This document shows positions 8,355 through 16,712 of a stretch of 64,000 nt of DNA, one piece after another; positions within the stretch are counted from its first letter, which is position 1, and each line of letters starts with the position of its first letter. The DNA lies in the NCBI RefSeq assembly GCF_900100275.1, contig NZ_FNET01000006.1:62001-126000 (forward strand), written 5' to 3'. Below the pieces are notes generated by a model. That model did no database searches. It had not been told where the DNA came from and worked only from the letters and a program-made list of their open reading frames with translations. A program made the translations under genes and the position numbers. This DNA comes from Lentzea albidocapillata subsp. violacea. Its GTDB lineage: Bacteria; Actinomycetota; Actinomycetes; Mycobacteriales; Pseudonocardiaceae.

Positions 8355-9602
8355 GTGAAAACCATCGCCGGACTGGTCGGCCTGACCGCGATCACCCTCA
8401 CCCTGAGTCCTGCCGTCGCTCACGCGCAGGACGCGAACTGCTACGACACCACCGCGCCGCTCACCGTCGAGGAACAGCGCCTCGACGACACGCTCGTCAC
8501 GGGCGGCCCCGCCGTCGGACCTTCCCTCGTGAAACTGGCCGGGTTCGACGGCCGCGTCACGGACTTCACCTCCAGACTCTGCCGCCAGATCGTGCCGAAG
8601 CAGGCGCAGCAGTTCGTGGAACGCGAAGGCAACGCGCTGTGGAAGGCCGCTGTCGCCCGCGCGCAAAGCACAACACCCGTGACACACGACGCCTACGACG
8701 ACCGCCCGCTCTACTGGGCCCGGTTGCAGCTCAGTTCCGCGCTGCGCCAGTGGAAACCGAAGTTCGCCATGGCACCCGACGACCGCGCGAAGCTCATCCA
8801 GCGGTTCGACTGGGCCTCACGGGGTTTGAGCGACTCGGCGTTCCCGAGCAGGCCCGGCGTGCGCAGGATCGCCGTCACGGGCTTCGACCCGTTCCAGCTC
8901 ACCGGCGTGAACGTGCGGCGCGCCAACCCGGCCGGCGCGGCGGCGTTGCAGCTCGACGGCCGGGAGATCTCGACGCCGGACGGCAAGGTCGTCCTGCAGG
9001 CGGCGGTGCTTCCGGTGCTGTGGGGCGGGTTCGACGAGGGAGTCGTCGAGCAGTTCTACGGTTCGGCGCTGCGGCAGAAGCCCGACGCGTTCGTGACAAT
9101 CAGCCAGGGCAGGCCCGGCCGGTTCGACGTCGAGCGGTGGGCGGCGCGCTGGCGCGGCGGGTTCGCGGACAACAACAACGTCGGTTCGTTCGGCAGCGTC
9201 CCGAACGCCGCCGGCTGGCCGCAGCCCGGCCACGAGTTCATCGAGACGAGCCTGCCGTTCCAGAAGATGATCGACGCGGGCACCGGCCCGTTCGCGGTCA
9301 ACTACAACCGCGCCTTCTGCGAGTGGGTCGTCGTCGGTTCCCAGCAGTCGTGCCGCACGGACAACCCCACTCCCGGCCGGGTCGCGGCGTCCGGTGGCGG
9401 CGGTGACTACCTCTCCAACGAGAGCATGTATCGGGCCAACCGGCTGCGAATCGGTTACGGCGCAACCAACGTCCTCGGTGGACACCTGCACACGCCGGTG
9501 CTCGGGCAGCCGGCCGACCCGGCCGCGTTGACCGATCCCGCCTTCGAAAAGCAGCGTCGGGACATCGCCGATCAGGTGAAGGCCCTAGTCTCTGTGGTGT
9601 GA
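8355..9602 (+). CDS. Secreted pyroglutamyl peptidase I-like protein (C15 fold), catalytic Cys apparently lost
   Basis: A 415-residue protein with a Sec signal peptide (about residues 1-24, ending AHA-QD), starting at GTG 8355 behind an AGGA sequence. Residues of about 172-405 follow the pyrrolidone carboxyl peptidase fold: VTGFDPFQLTGVNVRRANP (family: VTGFEPF...NPS), DAFVTISQGRPGRFDVERWA (the Glu region) and GGHLHTPVLG (family: GFIHVP, catalytic His). At the nucleophile, where the family has YVCNxxxY, this protein reads AVNYNRAFC: the Cys column holds Tyr, and a Cys appears four residues later. Ordinary members are about 215 residues and cytoplasmic. The extra 150 N-terminal residues and the export signal are unusual. 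Activity is doubtful without that Cys. Confidence 0.75.
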   Translation: MKTIAGLVGLTAITLTLSPAVAHAQDANCYDTTAPLTVEEQRLDDTLVTGGPAVGPSLVKLAGFDGRVTDFTSRLCRQIVPKQAQQFVEREGNALWKAAVARAQSTTPVTHDAYDDRPLYWARLQLSSALRQWKPKFAMAPDDRAKLIQRFDWASRGLSDSAFPSRPGVRRIAVTGFDPFQLTGVNVRRANPAGAAALQLDGREISTPDGKVVLQAAVLPVLWGGFDEGVVEQFYGSALRQKPDAFVTISQGRPGRFDVERWAARWRGGFADNNNVGSFGSVPNAAGWPQPGHEFIETSLPFQKMIDAGTGPFAVNYNRAFCEWVVVGSQQSCRTDNPTPGRVAASGGGGDYLSNESMYRANRLRIGYGATNVLGGHLHTPVLGQPADPAALTDPAFEKQRRDIADQVKALVSVV

Positions 9603-10441
9603 CTCGTGTGCGGCCGGCGGTGGCAATTGTCCTGAGTGCGCTGACCCTGTCCGCGTGCGCCATTCAGGTGGGAGGGCAGGCGGTCCCCGGACCACTGCCT
9701 TCGACCGCCTCCGCCTCCGCGCCCGCACTGCCCAAGGCCGGGCAGTGCATGAACGCCTACGAGCTGAAGGTGCTGCAGTGCACCGAATCGCACGAGGCCG
9801 AGGTCATGAGCGTCGGTGAGCTCACCGGCCTGCCGACGACCTACCCGGACACGCAGGCGCTGCGCAAGGCCGCGCTGCCGCCGTGCCGTCAGACTCTCAA
9901 CGAGTACCTGGGCACCGGTGACGCGGACTCGACGCGCCTGCGGGTCTGGGCGTTCTGGCCGAACGAGCAGGGCTGGAAGGACGGCCAGCGCTGGCGGCTG
10001 TGCACCGTCGTGGAGATCAGCCCGGACGAGAAGCCGCTGGCGCGCAAGGGTTCCGTGAAGGGCGTGCTGAAGGGCAACGGCTTCGGCACCTTCCAGACCT
10101 GCACCCAGGGTTCGCCGTCGAAGGACCAGGAGATCAAGGTCGTCGCCTGCACCACCGCGCACATGGCCGAGGCCGTGCCCGCCGGCGTCGTCTCGCTCGG
10201 CAAGTCGACCGATCCCGCTCCGTCCAAGGAGCAGATGAACTCGATCGCGAACGAGAAGTGCACCAAGGCCGTGCACGACTACCTGGGCTCGACCAAGCGC
10301 TCGGACGTGTTCCCCGCGTGGCGGAACCCCGGTTCCCAGGCCTGGTCAGAGGGTTGGACGAACGCCGTCTGCTACGCGGAGGCCACCAGGGCCTTCAACG
10401 GCACCCTCCTCGGCATCCGCGACAACCCGCTCCCGAACTGA
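9599..10441 (+). CDS. Septum-formation-domain lipoprotein
   Basis: A 280-residue lipoprotein starting at GTG 9599, overlapping the previous stop by 4 bp (GTGA), so translation is coupled. The signal peptide ends in the lipobox LSAC (Cys about 20). The mature part has two similar halves, each with paired Cys and the pattern C-x-n-H-x-x-E (QCTESHEAEVMSVG and ACTTAHMAEAVPAGVVSLG), which matches the Septum_form domain of actinobacterial lipoproteins. The name comes from one early study, and the molecular role is unknown. The product should sit on the outer face of the cytoplasmic membrane. Confidence 0.75.
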   Translation: MTRVRPAVAIVLSALTLSACAIQVGGQAVPGPLPSTASASAPALPKAGQCMNAYELKVLQCTESHEAEVMSVGELTGLPTTYPDTQALRKAALPPCRQTLNEYLGTGDADSTRLRVWAFWPNEQGWKDGQRWRLCTVVEISPDEKPLARKGSVKGVLKGNGFGTFQTCTQGSPSKDQEIKVVACTTAHMAEAVPAGVVSLGKSTDPAPSKEQMNSIANEKCTKAVHDYLGSTKRSDVFPAWRNPGSQAWSEGWTNAVCYAEATRAFNGTLLGIRDNPLPN

Positions 10442-10510
10442 TCCGGCGACCACGACCATCAGCACGGCGGCCAGGGACAGCACCAGCATCGCGATTCCTG
10501 CGATTCCCAC
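10346..10510 (-). CDS. Small one-pass membrane protein (54 residues)
   Basis: A GTG start at 10510 is preceded by a strong ribosome site (GGGGAGGTG, 6 nt before the start). The N-terminus is a single hydrophobic helix (GIAGIAMLVLSLAAVLMVVV), followed by a charged tail (SVRERVVADAEEG). The 3' half overlaps the end of the lipoprotein gene in antisense, so the true extent depends on the stop at 10346. The ribosome site and membrane helix make the start convincing. Function unknown. Confidence 0.5.
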   Translation of the reverse strand: MGIAGIAMLVLSLAAVLMVVVAGSVRERVVADAEEGAVEGPGGLRVADGVRPTL

Positions 10511-10620
10511 GGCACACCTCCCCTTCCGTCTCCGGTGACGATCTTTGTGACCGCCATCACATACCTAGGACGTTTCCGGGCGGGGCCAGGTTCATTCCTG
10601 GAGCAAGACCATTCCCAAGC

Positions 10621-10692
10621 TTGTCCACAGCTATCCACAACATGTGCACAAATCCGTCCACACCTGTGGACAACTTCGTCTGTTGTGGACGA
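10621..10692. promoter_or_regulatory. Cluster of DnaA-box-like sequences
   Basis: Five close matches to the actinobacterial DnaA box lie within 72 bp: TTGTCCACA (10621-10629, plus), CTATCCACA (10631-10639, plus), CCGTCCACA (10654-10662, plus), TTGTCCACA (10665-10673, minus) and TCGTCCACA (10684-10692, minus). A weaker ATGTGCACA sits at 10642. They occupy the 196-bp gap between the small membrane protein start and the 69-residue gene. This is not the expected dnaA-dnaN oriC, so a DnaA-binding or titration site is inferred. Confidence 0.65.
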
Positions 10693-10706
10693 TGAGCTGC
10701 GGTGAC

Positions 10707-10916
10707 TCAGAGAAAATTACTGCACAGGATCACGCCGGCGACCACGCCGATGGCTAAACCGAGGCCGAACACGAGCGCGTAACGCCACCGCGACGGGCGG
10801 GCAGGCGGGGCCGCGGGCACCGGGTAGTAGCGCACGATGCCCGTCGACGGGCCGACCTCCACATCGCGCTTCGAACCGTCGAAGTTCAGTCCGCCGAGCA
10901 AGTCGTCCTGCGTCAC
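10707..10916 (-). CDS. Small tail-anchored membrane protein (69 residues)
   Basis: Not a family I recognise. The first 45 residues are hydrophilic (MTQDDLLGGLNFDGSKRD, then a Pro-rich stretch) and the last 20 form one membrane helix (YALVFGLGLAIGVVAGVIL), giving an N-in tail-anchored layout. It lies downstream of pckG on the same strand, but the strong hairpin at 10941-10972 separates them, so it is probably transcribed from its own promoter. Confidence 0.6.
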   Translation of the reverse strand: MTQDDLLGGLNFDGSKRDVEVGPSTGIVRYYPVPAAPPARPSRWRYALVFGLGLAIGVVAGVILCSNFL

Positions 10917-10940
10917 ACCACCAGTAGTACCTCATAGAGA

Positions 10941-10972
10941 AGCCCCAGCGGTCGCCGTTGACCGCTGGGGCT
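10941..10972 (-). terminator. Intrinsic terminator after pckG
   Basis: A perfect 13-bp stem, AGCCCCAGCGGTC paired with GACCGCTGGGGCT around a 6-nt loop, lies 20 bp beyond the pckG stop. It should stop pckG transcription before the next minus-strand gene. Confidence 0.8.
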
Positions 10973-10991
10973 TCGAAACACCTCGGGCCTG

Positions 10992-12803
<1,812 letters not shown>

Positions 12804-13055
12804 CTCGTCTCGTCTCCTGACTGAACGCCTCGGCAACCCGAGCACGTGGTGGTCCGGTGCAGGACTTCGTCGTCCTCGGGAATAGCTCCACACGCCCGGT
12901 GGGGCCGGGCGTGTGTGAAGGGGATGGATCGAGGTTAGCCCGGTGAATGGCAGGTAAAGCACCCCCAGCCTGTCGCTTCCCTCACAAAACCGATTCTGGA
13001 ATCGATTCAGCACTCGGACGGCGTTAAGGCCGGCTTGAGGTGGGAAAAACACAAG
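12804..13055 (-). promoter_or_regulatory. pckG leader and promoter region with hairpin and GAATCG palindromes
   Basis: On the minus strand a likely -10 box TAACCT lies at about 12932-12937, giving a leader of roughly 120 nt. The leader contains a perfect 11-bp hairpin, CACACGCCCGG with CCGGGCGTGTG at 12889-12915. Upstream of the promoter is a compound palindrome: CGATTC-TG-GAATCG at 12991-13004, overlapping GAATCGATTC at 12999-13008. The same decamer recurs at 13145-13154 inside the neighbouring gene. These are plausible operator half-sites; the protein that binds them is unknown. Confidence 0.45.
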
Positions 13056-13089
13056 AGGCCCCGGTGCGGTTCTCACCACACCGGGGCCT
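13056..13089 (-). terminator. Intrinsic terminator after the acidic repeat protein gene
   Basis: A perfect 11-bp stem, AGGCCCCGGTG with CACCGGGGCCT around a 12-nt loop, lies 24 bp past the stop of the minus-strand gene 13114-13800 and isolates it from the pckG promoter. Confidence 0.7.
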
Positions 13090-13113
13090 GTGACCTGCGT
13101 TTCAGTCAGGGGG

Positions 13114-13800
13114 TCAGTTCGGACTGATCCACTGGCCCGTTGTGGAATCGATTCGGACGACTCCGTCGAACCGTTCTTCCTCGAGCCAGTCGTCCGAGTC
13201 GTCCAGAATGCCGCTCTTCGAGTCGGTCACGTACCGGCCGTCGGACTCGATGTGCCCGTGCTCGACGTCGACCCAGTCGTCACCGCGGTGTTCCGACATC
13301 GTGACCTCGCCGGATCGCGTGATCTCGGTCGCCACGTCGGCCTTGCCGTCGCCGTCCTTGTCCGTGAACAACCACGTGTCGCCGGCGTCGTCCCGGACGA
13401 CGGCGGTGTCCGCCTTGCCGTCCCCGTCGGTGTCCTCGGTAGCCTGCCCGACGTTTCGCTCACCGTCGTCGGTGTCCACGACAATCGCCTGTGTGGGAGA
13501 CGAATTCGTCTTTTCCCGCTGGGAGTCGCTCGGGTCGACGGCGACCCACTCACCGGAATTCTCCTCGAACCGCGCCTGGCTCAGGAGATTGCCGTCCTTG
13601 TCGAACGTGGTCATCAGATCGGCGTCACCGTCGCCGTTCGTGTCGGTGAACGCGAGGTGTCCACCGTCGTCCGTCTCGACGACGGCGGAGTCGTTCACGC
13701 CGTCGTGGTCGAGGTCGAAGGTGACGTCGGCGGTGTACTCCTCATCCTCGACGGTGACCTTCAGCTCGGCGTCGGCCGCACCGTTCTCGTCGATGTACAC
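13114..13800 (-). CDS. Acidic protein with calcium-loop repeats (DUF6802-like)
   Basis: A 228-residue, very acidic protein without a signal peptide. It contains at least four loops of the DxDxDGxxD type: [27 protein letters not shown] and DKDGDGKAD, each followed by a short strand such as TAVV or LMTTF. This spacing is that of calcium-binding dockerin/thrombospondin-3-like loops. The overall pattern recalls proteins labelled DUF6802 in actinomycetes (from memory, not checked). The GTG start at 13800 has an excellent ribosome site (GGAGGTG). Function unknown; calcium binding is inferred from the loops. Confidence 0.7.
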   Translation of the reverse strand: MYIDENGAADAELKVTVEDEEYTADVTFDLDHDGVNDSAVVETDDGGHLAFTDTNGDGDADLMTTFDKDGNLLSQARFEENSGEWVAVDPSDSQREKTNSSPTQAIVVDTDDGERNVGQATEDTDGDGKADTAVVRDDAGDTWLFTDKDGDGKADVATEITRSGEVTMSEHRGDDWVDVEHGHIESDGRYVTDSKSGILDDSDDWLEEERFDGVVRIDSTTGQWISPN

Positions 13801-13927
13801 CGGGACACACCTCCTACTTGCTCATGTACCGGTATGACCCACGTTATGCCGGTTTGGTTCCGTCGCCAAGCTCAACACCGGCATCCCATCCGGCGTCTGG
13901 GTGGTGACGACGAGCGAGGGGGACGGT

Positions 13928-14533
13928 GTGGACAGAGGGCTGGTACCGGCGGTGAGTGCCCGAAGACGGGCTCGTGCCGTACTGATCGGCGCGCTCGGGA
14001 CGTGCATCGCGTTTTCGGTGCTCGGGGGTTACCTCATGAGCCCCGCAGTGGGCACCGGCCTGGGCTTCCCGCTGGTCGCCGCGGCCGGGGTGATCATGTT
14101 CATGCTGCCGTTCGTGGCCCAGGGCACGGACACCGAAGTGCACGCCCAGCGCTATGTGACGGCGCGCACGATGAGCGGATGGCGCACGGTGGACCTGCAC
14201 CGGCTGGCGAGGATCAGCCGTTTCCGCCTAGACCAGCTGCCGACCATCGACCTGCTGATGCTCGTCGACGCCGACGGGGTCCGGCTGATGCTCAACCAGG
14301 ACCCGGAGGTCGACGAGGCGACGATGCAGGCGGTGGTGGCGAATCCCGCCAACGCTCCGCGCATCTCCTGGGACGCCGCTGACCGCCTGGGACTGTCCGA
14401 GCCACCCCTGAAGCAGAGGCTGTGGGGGCACGCGGTCCGTTTCTTCGGCGTGTTCCTGATCCTGCCGGCGGCCTTCGGGCCGCCGCTGCTCGTGGCCTGG
14501 GCGGCCTTCGAGATCTCCAAGGCCTGGAGCTAG
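13928..14533 (+). CDS. Membrane protein with PH-like cytoplasmic domain, unknown function
   Basis: A 201-residue protein; GTG 13928 is chosen because AGGGGG lies just upstream, although an in-frame GTG at 13901 is possible. Two membrane segments lie at about residues 18-38 and 45-66, then a soluble region with a short beta-rich core (SGWRTVDLHRLARISRF, TIDLLMLVDADGVRLML) that looks like a small bacterial PH-type domain, and a last hydrophobic segment (VFLILPAAFGPPLLVAWAAF). Not a family I recognise with certainty. It is convergent with the dynamin operon, and the two stop codons share one CTAG. Confidence 0.65.
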   Translation: MDRGLVPAVSARRRARAVLIGALGTCIAFSVLGGYLMSPAVGTGLGFPLVAAAGVIMFMLPFVAQGTDTEVHAQRYVTARTMSGWRTVDLHRLARISRFRLDQLPTIDLLMLVDADGVRLMLNQDPEVDEATMQAVVANPANAPRISWDAADRLGLSEPPLKQRLWGHAVRFFGVFLILPAAFGPPLLVAWAAFEISKAWS

Positions 14534-16350
14534 ACGCGGTCGCGCACGGACCTGATCCGGCCCAGTAGCTCCTCGGCCTTCGAGCGGCCCTGCTCCACCT
14601 CCGCAAGCTGCCGGGTCACGGCCTGCAGCTCGCGGCCGCGTTCACCGGCCTCCATCCGCAACGCGCGGTCGACCTCGCGCAGTTCGGCCTCGATGGCCTC
14701 GATGCGCTTGGCCAGTGCCTCGTCCAATGCGAGCGACAGAGCCTGTTCGGCCTCGATCAGCTGCTCGGCGGCCAGTTGGTCCACTGTGGAGCGCGCGTCG
14801 GCGATGGCGTCGGAGAGCCACTGCTTGACGTGCTGCTTCTCGGCCGTGTGGGTGCGGGTGCGGGCCATCCACCAGCCCGCGCCGAGGCCCAGGGCGATGG
14901 TGACGGGCAGGACGATCGGGTTCAGCACGGCGATGCCGAGGCCGGCGAGCGGCATGACGGCGAGCTTGCCCGCGCCCAGGCCCCCGGAGACGCCCATGAA
15001 CACCAGGAGTTTGTCCTCGGCTGTCGGCGGGCGCTTTTCCTTGGGGCGCAACACGACCGGCGGTTGCTCGCCGCGGGCGAACTGGCCGCGGATCAGGGTC
15101 AGTTCCTCCGCGCTGAACAGCGTGGCCAGCACGGCGTCGGTGACCTGCGAGAGACGCACGGACAGAGCCGTGGAGATGCGGCCGGAGACGACCTGCAGTG
15201 CGGTGTCCACCTGCTGCGGCAACGCGCTCAGGGCGGTGCGGTCGGCGGAGTCGATGGCCTGGCGGTACCAGGTCTGCAGGTCACGCATCTGGCGGGAGAT
15301 CTCGTGGGAGTTCTCGATGCGGGCTCGCTGGACCTCACCGCGCAACCGGACCTGCCAGCCCCGGGTCGAGGACCGGCGTTCGGTCTGCAGTTCTTCGCGG
15401 CGGGCACGAAGTAGAACAGCCTCGTCCTCGCCCACGGACAGAGCGCGCTTCTCGTGTTCGAGGCGGATTTCCAGCTCCGCCAGCACGGTCGACAACGCGC
15501 GCAGGGCGTTGGCCTCGGCGAGCATGCCGGCGCGGCCCGTGACGAGTTCCTGCAGGGCGGTCTGCAGCGCGGAGATGCCGGAGCGTTCGCGGAGCATCGA
15601 GGCCGCGTCCGGGTTCGGGGCCTGGGCGGCCATGCCGAACATGCGCGACGACACCGGATAGAAGGTCGCGTCGGCGAAACGCGGGGCGTGCTCGGCGAGC
15701 AACGCCTTGTCGGCGTCGAGGACCTGGCGCCAGCCCCGGTACTGGTCGGTCTTGGTCAGCGCGAAGACGACGGTCTCGACGCGGTCGCCGACGCGCTTGA
15801 GGAAGTCCAGCTCGCCGCGGGTGAACGGCGACGAGGCGTCCACGACGAAGATCAGGGCGGTGGCCGACGTGACGGCCTCCAGCGCCAGTTCGCCGTGCAC
15901 CGACTCCAGGCCGCCGACGCCGGGAGTGTCCACAACGGACATTCGTTCCAGCAACGGGATCGGGGCGTCGACCTCTACGTAGCGCGGGGGCAGCTCGCCG
16001 TCGGGCAGGTCGTGGGCGGCGGAGACCCAGTTGATCAGCGCGGGCAGCGGGAAGCTGACGGGCGCGAGCAGGCCGGGGTAGCAGGCACGGGCCGCCCAGG
16101 ACGGGCCGTGCTGGAAGACGAGGTAGGTGGAGGTGGCCACGTCCGCGTCGACCGGCGAGAGACCCGGTGCCGACAACAGGGCGTTGACCAGCGACGACTT
16201 GCCGCGGTTCGTCTCGCCGACGATCACGACCGACGACACCTCCGGCGCCGCGCGACGAGTCACCCAGTCGGCCATCGACGGGTCGAGTTCGCGCACGAGA
16301 GAGGTGAGGCGTTCGCGGGTCTGCCGGACTGTCTGCGAAAGGTTGCTCAT
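14530..16350 (-). CDS. Dynamin-like GTPase (second of two, membrane-inserting type)
   Basis: A 606-residue bacterial dynamin-family GTPase. The G domain shows G1 GETNRGKSS (about 46-54), G3 DTPG (about 140) and G4 TKTD (about 200). Long helical stretches follow (residues 290-380), then a hydrophobic pair of segments near 450-495 (LAVMPLAGLGIAVLNPIVLP, VTIALGLGAGWWM), which may be a membrane paddle or hairpin. A charged coiled coil ends the protein. Relatives include IniA/IniC of mycobacteria and DynA/DynB of Streptomyces, which act on membranes at septa or under envelope stress. Its start overlaps the GrpE-like stop by 4 bp (ATGA). Confidence 0.85.
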   Translation of the reverse strand: MSNLSQTVRQTRERLTSLVRELDPSMADWVTRRAAPEVSSVVIVGETNRGKSSLVNALLSAPGLSPVDADVATSTYLVFQHGPSWAARACYPGLLAPVSFPLPALINWVSAAHDLPDGELPPRYVEVDAPIPLLERMSVVDTPGVGGLESVHGELALEAVTSATALIFVVDASSPFTRGELDFLKRVGDRVETVVFALTKTDQYRGWRQVLDADKALLAEHAPRFADATFYPVSSRMFGMAAQAPNPDAASMLRERSGISALQTALQELVTGRAGMLAEANALRALSTVLAELEIRLEHEKRALSVGEDEAVLLRARREELQTERRSSTRGWQVRLRGEVQRARIENSHEISRQMRDLQTWYRQAIDSADRTALSALPQQVDTALQVVSGRISTALSVRLSQVTDAVLATLFSAEELTLIRGQFARGEQPPVVLRPKEKRPPTAEDKLLVFMGVSGGLGAGKLAVMPLAGLGIAVLNPIVLPVTIALGLGAGWWMARTRTHTAEKQHVKQWLSDAIADARSTVDQLAAEQLIEAEQALSLALDEALAKRIEAIEAELREVDRALRMEAGERGRELQAVTRQLAEVEQGRSKAEELLGRIRSVRDRV

Positions 16351-16712
16351 CGGGACGTGTAGACCGTCACGATCGGAGCCCGCAGGAGGCGGCCTCGGTC
16401 GCAGAAGCCGGGCACCTCGGTCTCGGCGACCAGGCCCTGCAACGACAGGTCGTCGGTCGGCACGGCGCCACCGGCCTCGTGCTGCGACGGGTCGAACCGC
16501 TCACCGTCCACCCGCAACGCCACGACGCCTATGGACGACAGGCCTTCCTCGATGCGTGCGACCACGCCCGCACTGGCGCGGTCCAGTGCGTACAGGCACA
16601 GCTGGACCAGCGCACGGCGCTCGGCCAGCGCCTGGTCGAGCAGCTCGTCGGCAATGGTCTCCACACCGTCGTCCGACGCCAGATCGGCGGGTTCGGTTCC
16701 GTTCGTGCTCAT
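16347..16712 (-). CDS. GrpE-like protein (short nucleotide-exchange-factor homologue)
   Basis: A 121-residue protein. The C-terminal half matches the GrpE beta domain: GERFDPSQHEAG, then SLQGLVAETEVPGFCDRGRLLRAPIVTV (family: GexFDPxxHEAV ... GYxxxgRVLRPAxVxV). The long N-terminal coiled coil of true GrpE is reduced to about 50 helical residues. It overlaps its neighbours by 4 bp on both sides (ATGA), so all three genes are translationally coupled. No DnaK gene lies in the window. A role as regulator or partner of the two dynamin-like GTPases is inferred from the operon. Confidence 0.75.
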   Translation of the reverse strand: MSTNGTEPADLASDDGVETIADELLDQALAERRALVQLCLYALDRASAGVVARIEEGLSSIGVVALRVDGERFDPSQHEAGGAVPTDDLSLQGLVAETEVPGFCDRGRLLRAPIVTVYTSR

